Shown here in pieces: positions 30,704 to 42,211 of a DNA stretch of 64,000 nt (position 1 is the first letter of the stretch; every line of letters starts with the position of its first letter). The stretch lies in contig CM043967.1 of NCBI GenBank assembly GCA_014529385.2, positions 88,213,278 to 88,277,277 on the forward strand, read 5' to 3'. Below the pieces are notes generated by a model. That model saw only the letters and a program-made list of their open reading frames with translations. It did no database searches and had not been told where the DNA came from. A program made the position numbers and the translations under genes. Source of the DNA: Adiantum capillus-veneris. Its lineage: Eukaryota > Streptophyta > Polypodiopsida > Polypodiales > Pteridaceae.

Positions 30704-32925
30704 TGCATGTGCAATGTCTGGCCTTGTCCAGCTGGCCTTGTCCAGACCATAGCATACATTAGAGAACCTACCGCTGCAGCATATGGAACTTTAGACATAT
30801 AGGCTATCTCCTCTTGTGTCTTTGGACACATATCCTTCGTTAGTTTACAATGACCAGCCAAAGGTGTAGAAACTGGTTTTGCATTTTGCATTGCAAACCT
30901 TTCTAGTACCTTCCTGATGTAATCTTCTTGAGATAGCTTTATTGTCTTCTTCATCCTGTCCCTTGATATTTTCATACCAAGTATCCTCTTTGCAGCACCT
31001 AAATCTTTCATTGAAAAAGATTTGGACAGCTCCTCTTTTAGGACTTTGATGTCCTGCATGTTAGCACTTGCAATCAACATGTCATCAACATACAACATTA
31101 GGATGATGAATTTCCCATCTCCCAAATTCTCCGTGTAGACGCAGTGATCCGAGTTGCATCTTGTGAATCCATGATCCAACATCCATCGATCAAACTTCAA
31201 GTACCATTGTCTTGATGCTTGCTTTAAACCATACAAGCTCTTCTTTAATCTGCAAACCATTTTCTCCTTACCTTTTACTTCATACCCCTTTGGTTGAAGC
31301 ATGTAGATTTCCTCCTCTAAGTCACCGTGAGGGAATGCCGTATTTACATCCATTTGCTCGAGATTTAGATCATGAGTAGCCACAAGGCTTAAGAAAAGCC
31401 TAATTGAGTTCATTTTTACAACAAGAGAAAATATTTCATTGAAGTCAATACCTTTCTTTTGAGAAAAACCTTTTACCACAAGCCTAGACTTGTACCTTTT
31501 CTTCCCACCTTCTTCTTCCTTTAGCTTGTACACCCATTTGTTTTGAAGTGCCTGCTTACCTTTAGGCAACTCAACCAACTCCCATGTTTGGTTGCGATGT
31601 AGTGAGTCCATCTCCACTTGCATGCTCTTCGTCCATTCTTCTTTGGATTCATGTTGCATAGCTTCTTCATATGATTCCGGCTCTCCAGAATCTGAGATCA
31701 AGAGATGGTTGAAGGAAGGAACAAACCTTTCTGGAGGTCTACTTGCTCTTGTAGATCTTCGGGGAATAAGTTGAGGCTCCTCATTTGGTTGACATTGTTG
31801 CACATTGTCACCGTTTGCAGTCCTTGAGTCTTCACCGTCCTCAAGCTCCATGTACTCATCACCTGTTTCTTTTGTTTGTTTTCTTTCCAAGTAATCTTTG
31901 TACATATTTTGTTCGTTAAAAATTACATCCCTACTCCTTAAGATTTTACCATCTTCAGGATTCCATAGGAGATACCCAAAGTCTCCTTCTCCATAGCCAA
32001 TGAAGAAACACTTTTTGGACTTTGCATCTAACTTTGATCTTAGGCTTCTATCTATGTGCATGAAAGCCTCACACCCAAACACTTTGAGAAATGCATAATT
32101 CACCGGTTTACCTGTCCTTGCCTCTTCTGGAACTCCCCCATCCAATGCCGTTGAGGGTGAACGATTGATTAAGTACACAGACGTACTTACAGCTTCCGCC
32201 CAAAGCTCAAGCGATAGGCCTGCATGTAGCCGCATGCTTCGTGCTCGTTCCATGATTGTCCTATTCATCCTTTCCGAAATCCCATTTTGTTGAGGTGTCC
32301 TTGGGGTTGTCCTTTGCCTCCGAATGCCATTGCTAGCACAAAAGCTTTCAAAAGCTTGGCTGCAATATTCGCCTCCATTGTCGGATCTGAGGCTTTTAAC
32401 CTTGGTACCTGTTTCATTCTCCACAAAGGCTTTCCACCTTTGAAATATGGAAAATACATCGGATTTATTCTTCATGACATAAACCCATGTTTTTCTAGTC
32501 GCATCGTCTATGAATGTTACATAGTACAATGAGCCACCAAGTGATGGTGTACTTGCAGGACCCCAAACATCAGAATGAACCAACTCAAGTTTTTTATTTT
32601 TTCTTTCATTTCCTGATTTTTGAAATTTTACCCTCTTTTGTTTACCATAAACACAATCTTCACAGAACTCTAAGTCCACTTCTTTCAAACCTGGTAGAAG
32701 CTTCTTTGTTTGAAGGATTTGCATTCCTTTGGCACTCATATGCCCAAGTCGGTAGTGCCACACCGCACTGTCAACTTCTGTAGTTGCTGCACAAGCTGAA
32801 GGTTGCGTGCTAACAGTACACAAGTAAAGTGTACCGACTTTTTCTCCCTTGGCAACCACCAAAGATCCCTTTGAGATCTTCCACCATTTGTTTCCGAATA
32901 CAATGTTGTGACCTTCATCGTCCAA
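30691..32925 (-). pseudogene. pol: F integrase and reverse transcriptase
   Basis: 744 codons continuing the gag frame after the TAA. Integrase: zinc finger HYRLGHMS and CEDCVYGK, catalytic SDVWG, RSDNGGEY and PQQNGISERMNRT. RT: VKGFSQKKGIDF, DVNTAFPHGDLEEEIYM, SLYGLKQASRQWY and active site LYVDDMLIA near residue 615. The conserved FLHG and FSPV read FPHG and FSLV, probably post-insertion changes. Ends by frameshift after YAMVWTRP. Confidence 0.92.
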
Positions 32926-34020
32926 TTATCCTGTAGAGATCAAATTTTTGCGAAGAGAAGGAACATGCCTAACATCTTTAAGCTTCCATTCATTTCCGTT
33001 AGCAGTTTTGACAGAAACTGTACCTTTGCCGACAATCTCACAAGCTTCATCATCTCCCAAGTATACATACCCAAAATTACCTTTGGTGTAGTCTTGGAAA
33101 TGTTGCTTGTGTGGTGTCGCATGGAATGAAGCCCCAGAATCTACTATCCAGGAATTAGACACATTGTCTAATGAGAGAATTAGAGCATCTTGCTCTACTT
33201 TACCTGCCACATTGGCCTCCGATGTTGGCTTGTTGTCTTGAGACTCTGTCTCCTTCTTCTTCTTGGACCAGCAATCCTTCTTGACGTGGCCCTTCTTGCC
33301 GCAGTTCCAACATTCAAGAACTGACTTTGTGCGTGACTTGCTCCGCCTTGAGCGATCACGACCCTTTTGGTTTTTGAACCTCTCCTTAAGCCTTCCTCTT
33401 GTTTTCACTGATAGTGCAGCACTTGATGATTCTCCTGTGCTTCTCCTTCGCATTTCCTCGCTTAGGAGAACACCCACAACATCATCAAACTTAAGAGTAT
33501 TTGTGCCAGAGATAGAATTACTTACAGCCATCACAAGGCTGTCCCAATTATCCGGTAGAGATGATAGTATAAGGAGAGCTCGCACTTCGTCATCGAAATT
33601 GATTTTCACTGATCGAAGTTGAATTATGTTTGTGTTAAAGTCATTTAGGTGTTCTGCAACTGAACCATTCTCTGCCATCTTTAGATTGAACAAGCGCTTC
33701 ATAAGAAATACCTTATTGGATGCCGATGGTTTCTCGTAGAAGTCGTCAAGTGACTTCATCAAGTCCTCTGTGGTCTTAATCTCCGAAACATTGAAGGCCA
33801 CCGTTGACCCCAAGCTTAATCGGATTGTTCCCAGTGCCTTTCGATCAAGGACAATCCATGCTTCATCTGCCATTGTTGCGGGCTTCTTCCCAAGACTGCC
33901 TAGTGGCAAATAGAGGTCCTTCTGGTAGAGATAGTCTTCAATCTGCATCTTCCAATGTTGGTAGTTTTTGCCGTTGAACTTCTCAATCTTGAGCTTCCCT
34001 TCCTCCGCCATAACTCCCAC
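32926..34020 (-). pseudogene. gag: F gag and protease
   Basis: 364 codons from MGVMAEEGKLKIEKFNGKNY (34020). Copia gag blocks (WKMQIEDYLYQKDL, LFNLKMAENGSVAEHLNDFN, ALLILSSLPDNWDSLV), a zinc knuckle CWNCGKKGHVKKDC and a protease active site WIVDSGASFHATP, then RHVPSLRKNLISTG. It stops at TAA where copia elements read on into the integrase; the next frame is the same, so this is a single nonsense change. Confidence 0.9.
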
Positions 34021-34070
34021 TCAATTCAAGAAAATCTTTCCTTGAGATAATTTAGCTACAAGCAAACCTT

Positions 34071-34082
34071 GATCTGATACCA
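34071..34082 (-). other. primer binding site of F
   Basis: Minus-strand TGGTATCAGATC, initiator-Met type, two bases inside the 5' LTR. Confidence 0.88.
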
Positions 34083-34084
34083 GT

Positions 34085-34168
34085 TGTTAGGAAATAAGAC
34101 GTAGCTAAATAGATAATTGAGTAGATTACTTAATGGAGAGAGACAGATTTACATACACGAGATTATAG

Positions 34169-34237
<69 letters not shown>

Positions 34238-34856
34238 CACGATATATGTGGTTCACCCAATGTGGGCTACGTCCACGGGAAAGCAGCCACTCAATGGCTT
34301 TAGTACTTCAAAACAAGAAGTAGTTTACAAAGGGATTATACCCTCAATGGAGCTCCCGCCTTGCTTCACTCTCACCACCTCACACTCACCTTGTTGCATC
34401 AACTTCACACTATATAAAATGTGTGTAGAAATGGCCTCCTTTTATAGACCAAAAGGCCTGCCCTCTCTTATGAGAGACAGCCATGTGTAGCGGCCCTTGT
34501 GCGAATAAGTCCAAATCGGACCCTCCAATCCGTCCATGTGTGGCCGCCCTTGAGAAGACAAGTCCGCTTTTGAATTCGGCCACCGGCCAACTGACCGGTT
34601 GTTTTCCGACCACTTTCCGACCGTCGGCCGGCCATAATATTCCGGCGAAAAAGAATATTCCGGCAAAAAAAAAAAGTCTCGGGGGCCTCCGCCCCCAAGG
34701 CCTTTAAAGTTGCCCTTGATTCTTGTCCGTGAAATTTTGGTTTCCGGTGAGTGATTTTCCTTCACGCACGATGGCTTCTCCTCATAATGGGGGCCTTACA
34801 AATGTGCGCTTTTACCACAGAAAATTACAAGGGCAAATCAGGCTCCATACTTAACA
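34085..34856 (-). repeat. 5' LTR of F (772 bp)
   Basis: Same ends as the 3' LTR. Contains a long (GA)n (34170-34232), minus-strand TATA box TATAAAAG (34439-34446), and a GGGGGCCTCCGCCCCC palindrome near 34680. Confidence 0.93.
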
Positions 34857-35695
34857 TGAGTTGGTAGTTCTTCCACAGGGTAGAACTTAACATATCTTTT
34901 TAGTCGTAGGGCTGCCTTTCGCACAGATTCCCCGTCTTTCTGTTTGGATTTGTGAGACTGTATTATGAGCTATCCCCCTTTGTGAGAATTCCTGAATAAA
35001 CTCGTCAAACACCTCCTCCATAGACTCAAAGTCTCTACGCTCCACAGAGTCAAACCAAGTAGCAACATCGTCCTCTAGGGTTAGTCCAAACCCTGCAAAT
35101 TGGGTAGGGAAGTATAACACCTCTTTAGCTCTATTTACACGCACAAAGGCTGCTACATGATCTCTTGGATCTCTGTTTCCAGTGTATTTCTTGTTTACCC
35201 ATTTTTACACTTGAGAAGGTCTAATTCTACGATGGTCTACAAATCTCATTAGTGGATCTCCTCGTCCCAATCTATATACCTCCTCGTCCCATTAGTGGAT
35301 CTCCTCATCCCAATCTATATACCTCCTCTAGCCTTCATTAGTGGGTGGGTTTCTCTCCCAATGGTGCTCCTAAGCCATAATTTCTAACGGTTCTTATAAG
35401 AGATGGTTCATCTCTTCGAACTCGCTCTATGGGTGGTCTTCCAGGCTCTGTTGACCCTTGACTTTTTGGCTTACTCTCACCCTGATACTGTGAATAGAGT
35501 GGTGGTTCTTGTAAATCCCTTAGCCCTCGTGTGGCTTGATAACCATCTCGGTTTTGGTCTTGTTCTAATGTTGCACTCTGTCGAAGCCATGCCTGCAATG
35601 ATGGCTGGGTTGCTGGTTGGTCTTGGTAGTTGAACATCTGTTGTCGGGTAGAATGTGAAGTCACGTCGTACTCTTCTGAAAATGGATTTGTCGAC
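34857..35695 (-). pseudogene. gag: gag of B, middle part with retrotransposon-gag core
   Basis: Between the F and H insertions. A Gln/Arg-rich linker (35338-35695) is followed by VNRAKEVLYFPTQFAGFGLTLEDDVATWFDSV and MEEVFDEFIQEFSQ, the core of the retrotransposon gag family (34887-35144). A frame change near 34950 precedes ESVRKAALRLKRY, the next conserved block. The 5-bp duplications of F and H allow the original frame to be followed on both sides. Confidence 0.75.
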
Positions 35696-35938
35696 TGTGC
35701 GCTCCTTGCCGCACTGTCGAAGCAAGGGACTTGCCAATACACCGTATGCGAGCCACAAACGGCTCCAAGCATACAACAAGCCTAAACTAGCAAGCTCAAG
35801 AAAACAAAGGGTGTGTCACTCACCGCTCTACGCTCGCCTTCGTGGTGGATTCCTCGCCGCGATGAAGAAGAAGTTGCAGTCGTGCCGCGCTCAACCGCTT
35901 CGCCGCCGTCGTGCCTTCGTAATGCTCGATCGCACACT
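35696..35938 (-). repeat. partial LTR of H
   Basis: Matches 41636-41878 with one difference seen (T for C near 35874). Stops at GATCGCACAC, just before the (CT)n tract of the complete LTR. Confidence 0.9.
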
Positions 35939-36511
35939 GTTAACCCTCACGGCACACGGACACCGATCACCTACGACGGACGTGTATTATGTATTTGGTA
36001 GAGTCAGGTACCGGGCTTGTCGGACCAATAGGGAAAGGTAGAGTGATCGCCGATGAGAGGCGCACTTTAACTTGGACATTCAAGGGATTAGTTGGTTAAG
36101 CATGGGCGCCCAAGTGTGAATGGGGTGAGCTCCTATAAAAGCCAACTAAACCTAATTTTTACTCATTCTCTCATTTGTGCAATTGAAGAGTGCTCTTGCT
36201 CCATCTCCATCTTCTTCTTCTTCACCTCCTTGTGTGTGTGTGAGAGAGAGAGAGAGAGAGGGAGAGTGTGTGTGCGATCGAGCATTACGAAGGCACGACG
36301 GCGGCGAAGCGGTTGAGCGCGGCACGACTGCAGCTTCTTCTTCATCGCGGCGAGGAATCCACCACGAAGGCGAGCGTAGAGCGGTGAGTGACACACCCTT
36401 TGTTTTCTTGAGCTTGCTAGTTTAGGCTTGTTGTGTGCTTGGAGCCGTTTGTGGCTCGCATACGGTGTATTGGCAAGTCCCTTGCTTCGACAGTGCGGCA
36501 AGGAGCGCACA
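35939..36511 (+). repeat. full LTR of the H/C family, inverted
   Basis: TGTTAACCCTCACGG to GGAGCGCACA, the reverse complement of 41636-42211 apart from microsatellite length. Contains TATAAAAG near 36136. No purine tract before it and no primer site after it, unlike a normal LTR. Confidence 0.9.
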
Positions 36512-36662
36512 ATCTCTTCATTTTTACCCCCATTGGCCTCAACCTTGGCCTCAACCTTACACTGCTCCATTTTTTACTTTGACTCTCCCTTTCCTCTCTC
36601 CTCTTTGTCCTCCTTGGCCCGGACAGTCCTTGGCTTGGTCCATTTCGCCGCCCATTGAATCC

Positions 36663-36737
<75 letters not shown>

Positions 36738-38082
36738 GCTTAAGCTCCACTTGACCCTCCTCCTAATTGGCACCACCTCAGCTGGCTATACTCTCTCTCT
36801 CTTCTTTCGTGGGGCCGCTCTCTAACTCGAGCCGGGGGGGGGGGGGCGCACTAGCGACGTCGCTATTGCCCTTCCCCCTCGTCCTTCCAAAATGAGGCCT
36901 TCCAAGGCTGCGGGCATCGCCCCTTGTCATCAACGCCGCCAAGGACCGCGTGGGTGCGCCACTGCGCTGCCCCGCTCATCCCCAAAACCGTCCTATCTGG
37001 CCACCCGCCGCCTGCTCCGCGACACCGCCGCCACAGGAGCGCCCAGGGCCGCCGAAGCCATAGCCCACGAGCTCATGGAGCTCCTTGCCTCACACTTTTC
37101 AAAGAGGGCGCACGCCCAGCTCTTATACTCTGGAAACTTTAACTGCGTGCCCGCATGTGGGTTAATTCGCTGCCACATGGCAGCTCTGTGGCCCATGGGC
37201 TTCAAAGCCTTATAAAGCTTTTGAAAACACTCCATAAAACCCAATTTTTTCACATTACTTGTCTGCTTGCCGACTTGCACCCGATAATCAGATTTTGGGG
37301 CCGTAAGGTTTAATTGATGGAGCTGGTTCCCGACTTCGAACCCCCCCGTGCTCACTGCACTCTGAATCTCCCAGGCCTAGCAAACAAGGCCGACAAAACA
37401 CCAAATAAGCACCTGTAATCATTGCTCAAGGGATAGCTCCCAACTTTGACCTGCAGTATCTTGCGGACCGAGTATCCGATTGACGTGCAGTCAACTCGTG
37501 CTAACTCCACATGGTACGCCCTTCCACCGAGAATCTTGGCGAGGCTAAAATGATGCCAGATGGCACATCTTCCAATGCGACCAAGTGGGCTCAAACCCGA
37601 CCCCCTGAAAATCTTCAACTGACCTTAACTTGCTGTCCAGAGCTCTGATTTGCGATCCAAGAAGACCGGCATGCTCCACAACTCAAACTCTACACATGTA
37701 TCTTCTCACACTGATTTGGGCCACCTGTCCCCAACTGCCCTGTCCGTCGAGGATCTGCTACACACTTCAACTTTAAACCACAATATCTTGAGCACCGGGG
37801 CTCCGTTTGACAAGCCGTCTGGATCGGCTTCTAGAGCACGCTGAACTCCACATTCTAGAGCTTTGACTTGGCACTTTGTACATCTTGACCTGCCATCCCA
37901 ACTGGATCATTCCGCTGCACTTTTGGCCTAAAAAACCTCTTCAAGCATACATTCCCGCTACCCTTTGGCTGCCAAGGGCCTTGGTGCCTGCCCTAGCCTT
38001 CTACATTGCACTCGAATGCACCCTTTGCCTAGCATAGACCACTTGCTAGCTTCGACCAACTTTAGCTGCACCAACGTCTTTG
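36512..38082. other. H interior, non-coding
   Basis: (CT)n at about 36663-36734, a G-run at 36834-36846, a GC-rich block (36890-37210) and then diverged repeats about 330 bp apart (for example around 37440 and 37765, sharing CAATATCTTG/CAGTATCTTG contexts). Overlapping ORFs on both strands lack known motifs. I assign no gene. Confidence 0.5.
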
Positions 38083-38600
38083 TGGGTGGATGTAATCACG
38101 AAGACACAGAAGAAGGTGGATGAGGCCTAGAAATGGATAGAAGTCGCTAAGAAAGGGAAAGGGAAAGAAAACACAGCTATCCCCACTTTTACAATCATCA
38201 ACATGACTTTAGAAGAAGAGCAACAAAGGAAGACTAGAGCTTTGCACATACAAATAACAGGTCTAAAAGACCGAGATGATGTGGAAGGGGAAGTCAAAGA
38301 ACTTCTCCGCATGATGAGTAGTGAGGCTACTCATAGAAAGGCATGGAGGGTAGGGAAGAAGACACAAGGAAATGGGGAGACTTCAAAAAAAAGAGCTCTA
38401 ATCATGCGCTTCCCATCCATGGATTCAAAGAAGGACTTCTTGAAGAAGCATCCTACAATAAAGAAAAAGGGCATATTCCTTGGAGATGACCTCATACTCA
38501 CATAGCTTGCTCATATGAAAGAAGTTATGCCCAAGATAATGACAGCTTGAGAGAGGGAAAAGTGGCCTTCTACAGGGATTGACGAGTGGTTATTCTAGAG
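38083..38600 (+). pseudogene. LINE ORF1-like fragment
   Basis: Frame with KTRALHIQITGLKDRDDVEGEVKELL, then RALIMRFPSMDSKKDFLKKH and KKKGIFLGDDL, in the style of the RNA-binding ORF1 of plant L1-type LINEs. Stops near 38130, 38502 and 38550. It lies directly upstream of an endonuclease on the same strand. Confidence 0.55.
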
Positions 38601-38639
38601 AAGCGCCTCGCATGACGGTGCGAGACCTGTGGGACCACA

Positions 38640-39490
38640 CTCAGAGTGGCTACATGGAGTTGTAATGGATCTTTGCGCCTTGATGTAGGGGCCTTTGAGG
38701 ATAGTTTCACCGGGAGAGACATCATTTTCTACTTTGAGATGCATCAGGCCCCGGGGCAGTCCATGCCCCATGTGAGCGGATACAAATGGGAGACAACTTG
38801 CAAACAAGAGACTCGATCAGAGCGCAGAGAACGAGGTTTAGGAGGAGTGGCAGTCTTATTTAGGGAGGAGCTACAGTCTCTGATACATGTAGCTCAAAGG
38901 CATGCTAGGTACATGTGGGTGAGACTGAAGACAGAGACATGCAGATATCTCTACATCGCTATTTGCTATTTCCCTCCTAGTACGTCAGTATATGCATCAC
39001 CTAGAGGACAATCCCCCTTCTCTATTTTAGATGATGATATATGGGAGTTTTCCAGAGATGGAGACATTATTATCTTGGGGGATTTCAATGCTAGGACTGC
39101 CCATCACCAAACATTATTCTATGATACCTTAGAGGAGTTGATGCTGGAGCTTGATATTACAGAAATGGGCCTGTCTAGATTATCATAGGATGAGGAGCAC
39201 ACTGAGTATGGCAGATACTTGATTGATATGGGGAATGCACATGGATTGGCCATTTTGAATGGCCTACAGAGATTCCTTGCAGCTGGTGGTTTTACATGCT
39301 TTCCACATTGGCATGGCGCTAGTACAGTGGATTATGTTATGGCTCCGCCAGGACTCATTCCTTCCTTTCAGGATTTCGTGGTGGAAACTAGGCCAGTTGG
39401 GATAGCAATCGATCATGCTATCTTGTCTTTCACTCTATCGTTCCAGTTCAACACAGCTCCATTGGGAGAGGCCTCCACACATACTTGATA
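38640..39490 (+). pseudogene. LINE AP endonuclease domain
   Basis: Blocks in endonuclease/exonuclease/phosphatase order: WSCNGSLR, HVSGYKWE, GLGGVAVLFRE, YLYIAICYFPPS, IILGDFNARTA (metal-binding GDFN), TFCF-like FTCFPHWHGASTVDYV and IDHAILSF (catalytic His). The expected QETH reads FEMH. One stop near 39187 divides the domain. Confidence 0.85.
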
Positions 39491-39515
39491 TACCTTCACG
39501 AGGGAGACAGATCAC

Positions 39516-40373
39516 GTGTACACTGATGAGATATACAGGCAGCTAGGCACTCAAGAGCCAAGACGACCACTAGATGATCTCACCCAGATTTTGATAGAGA
39601 TGCTACATGATGGAGCATCAGAGGCATGTCCCCACAGCCAACCTACACGTAGACGATTTGGGAGTATGCCTCAGAACAAATGGTATGATGAGGAGTGTAG
39701 AGAGAGAAGGATTAGATTACACGGAGAGGTGCTCATGGGTACTACTACACATACACAGTCACGGATTATCTTCCGCCGCCTAGTGCGACGAAAGAAGAGG
39801 GCTTACCTATCTCAAATAGAGCGTGATTTGTATCAACTATTTATGATTCAGGACTCTAGTGAGGCATGGAGGCTTTTCAATGAGCACTCTCCACCTCCAG
39901 CCATCACTTCCATAGACATGGGGGGAATATGCTACATCTCTCTATACATTATCGGGGCAACCACCTTTGCCTGACCCTCCAAAGGCATGCCCAGAAACAT
40001 GTACTTTCTTTACTGCTGAGAGGGTAAGGAAAGCCATTGAGAAGATGAAGACAACAAGAGCATATGATCATGATGGTCTGGTAGTAGAGCACTTTATCCA
40101 TGCCAGAGATATGCTTGCAGAGCCTCTTGCTATGATGTTTAATAGAGCCATGTATGAGGGTTTCCATTAGACTTGGATTATGTCCACTATTGTGCCTATC
40201 TTCAAGTCGAGAGATTCTATGCTTCTTGGGAATTACCGAACCATCATGGTTGGTCACACTCTGGCGAGGCGATATGCATCAATTCTTGAGCATGAGTTAA
40301 CAGGATGGGCAAAGAGAGAGGGATATGGACAGTAGGACAGGCAGGGTTCAGGAGAGGTTTCTCCACTATTGAC
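39516..40373 (+). pseudogene. LINE region between endonuclease and RT, and RT start
   Basis: WYDEECRERRIRLHGEVL and RRLVRRKKRAYLSQIERDL, then VRKAIEKMKTTRAYDHDGLVVEHF, IVPIFKSRDSMLLGNYRTIMVGHTLARRYASIL and, after a stop and a frame change, the RT block QAGFRRG-STID, where the solo LTR is inserted. The rest of RT, including the FADD motif, is missing. Confidence 0.8.
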
Positions 40374-40921
40374 TGTTAAGTATGGAGCCTGATTTACCCC
40401 TTGTAATTTTCTGTTTTAAAAAATGAACATTTGTAAATCCCCCATTATGAAGAGAATTCATAGTGTGTGAAGAAAATCACTCGCCGAAAACCAAAATATT
40501 CACGGCCAGCTTCGTCGAGAAGTGGTCGAAAAATGGCCGGTCGTTTGGCCGGTGGTCAATTTCAAAGACGAACTTGTCTTCTCAAGGGCGGCCACACATG
40601 GACGGATTGGAGGATCCAATTTGGACTTATCAACACAAGGGCAGCTACACACAACTGCCTCTCATGAGTGAGGGCCCTTTTGGCCTATAAAAGCAGGCCT
40701 CTTCTATACACAATAACGGATTGTGAAGCATTGTGGTGCAGTGTGAAGTAGATGCAACAGGGTGGGTGCGAGGTGGTGAGAGTGAAGCAATGTGAGAGCT
40801 CCAAAAGGGTATAATCCCTATGTAATCTACTTCTTGTTTTGAAGTACTAAAGCCATTGAGTGGCTGCTTTCTTGTGCACGTAGCCCACATTGGGTGAAAC
40901 ACGTATATCGTGCATATCGTG

Positions 40922-41010
<89 letters not shown>

Positions 41011-41095
41011 CTATAATCTCTTGTGTGTGAAAATTATCTCTCTTCATTAAGTAATCTACTCAATTATCTACTAAGCTACGTCCTATTTCCTAACA
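40374..41095 (+). repeat. solo LTR of family F in a LINE
   Basis: TGTTAAGTATGGAGCC to TATTTCCTAACA, the reverse complement of the F LTRs, flanked by TTGAC (40369-40373) and TTGAT (41096-41100). Contains TATAAAAG (40686-40693) and a long (CT)n (40925-41007). Diverged from the F copies. Confidence 0.9.
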
Positions 41096-41613
41096 TTGAT
41101 GTAATGCAAATGGCCTCTGACCTTTGAGAATAGCGGAATTCAGAGAATTAAAGTGAGCATTTTTGTGAGATTACTTTGAGAACTTATTTTATTTCATTTT
41201 ATTTTATTTTATTTTATTTTATTTTTTGGATGCAGAAAAACGCAGCAATTAAAAAAAATGCAGAAAAACGCAAAAAAAGCAGAAATTGCAGAAATTGCAG
41301 AAAACTGACAGAAAAACGCAGAGATTGCAGAAAATGCAGAAAATGCACAGAAATTGCTGAAAATGCAGAAAATGCAGAAAAAACGCAGAAAATGCAAAAA
41401 AAACGCCGAACTTGAAAATGCAGAAATTGAAAACGCCGAACTTGAAAATGCAGAAATTGAAAAACGCAGACAATAGCAGAAATTGAAACTTGACAGCAAA
41501 TGTAGAAAACGCAAAAAACAGAAATCTCCACACACCCCTTCCCTGCCTTTCCTATGATACAAATTGCACCACAAGGAAGCGTAAAGTGCTAACCGAGCTT
41601 AGTGTAGGGCATA
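41096..41613 (-). other. LINE end, (TTTTA)n and CAGAAA-rich leader of H
   Basis: About 90 bp of residual LINE-like sequence, then (ATTTT)n at 41187-41226, then an A-rich array of GCAGAAA/AACGCAGAAAT variants (41233-41520) running up to the primer site. The array makes low-complexity ORFs on both strands; none is a gene. Confidence 0.55.
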
Positions 41614-41631
41614 TCCCCGGCAACGGCGCCA
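41614..41631 (-). other. primer binding site of H (Asp type)
   Basis: Plus strand TCCCCGGCAACGGCGCCA four bases before the LTR, the complement of the TGGCGCCGTTGCCGGGGA site commonly annotated as Asp-tRNA type in plant gypsy elements. Confidence 0.85.
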
Positions 41632-41635
41632 AAAA

Positions 41636-41885
41636 TGTGCGCTCCTTGCCGCACTGTCGAAGCAAGGGACTTGCCAATACACCGTATGCGAGCCACAAAC
41701 GGCTCCAAGCATACAACAAGCCTAAACTAGCAAGCTCAAGAAAACAAAGGGTGTGTCACTCACCGCTCTACGCTCGCCTTCGTGGTGGATTCCTCGCCGC
41801 GATGAAGAAGAAGCTGCAGTCGTGCCGCGCTCAACCGCTTCGCCGCCGTCGTGCCTTCGTAATGCTCGATCGCACACACACTCTC

Positions 41886-41918
<33 letters not shown>

Positions 41919-42211
41919 AGGAGGTGAAGAAGAAGAAGATGGAGATGGAGCAAGAGCACTCTTCAATTGCACAAATGAGAGAATGAGTAAAAATTAGGTT
42001 TAGTTGGCTTTTATAGGAGCTCACCCCATTCACACTTGGGCGCCCATGCTTAACCAACTAATCCCTTGAATGTCCAAGTTAAAGTGCGCCTCTCATCGGC
42101 GATCACTCTACCTTTCCCTATTGGTCCGACAAGCCCGGTACCTGACTCTACCAAATACATAATACACGTCCGTCGTAGGTGATCGGTGTCCGTGTGCCGT
42201 GAGGGTTAACA
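41636..42211 (-). repeat. 5' LTR of H (576 bp)
   Basis: TGTGCGCTCC to GGGTTAACA on the plus strand. Minus-strand TATAAAAG at 42008-42015. Confidence 0.93.

Larger units (their letters stand above)
29249..34856 (-). mobile_element. Ty1/copia element F, full length, inactivated
   Basis: 5,608 bp on the minus strand inside gag of B, flanked by TGAGT (29244-29248 and 34857-34861). Full copia domain order gag, protease, integrase, RT, RNase H. Three lesions separate the coding segments: TAA at 32926-32928, a 14-bp tandem duplication near 30718-30745, and TGA at 30479-30481. Confidence 0.95.
35696..42211 (-). mobile_element. element H with inverted LTR arrangement
   Basis: Flanked by TCGAC (35691-35695 and 42212-42216) inside gag of B. 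Right end: complete minus-strand LTR (41636-42211) with a primer site. Left end: a 243-bp LTR fragment in the same orientation, then at once a full LTR in the opposite orientation (35939-36511). Matching LTR sequence is nearly identical, so the insertion is recent. No coding sequence of its own is recognisable; the interior contains a LINE and a solo LTR. Confidence 0.75.

Noticed and set aside
35939-36511. Later solo-LTR insertion into the left LTR of H
   Set aside because: No 5-bp duplication around it, and the remaining part of the interrupted LTR is missing on its right.
36152-36776. Overlapping ORFs of 80-135 residues on both strands
   Set aside because: They translate the H LTR and an adjacent (CT)n; the same peptides reappear at 41490-41986 because of the LTR repeat.
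36892-37215. GC-rich 107-residue ORF as a host gene exon
   Set aside because: An equally long ORF lies on the opposite strand, there are no motifs or splice context, and it sits inside H.
41176-41574. Lys/Asn/Cys-rich and Phe/Cys-rich ORFs on opposite strands
   Set aside because: Products of the GCAGAAA-type array; no codon-level signal.
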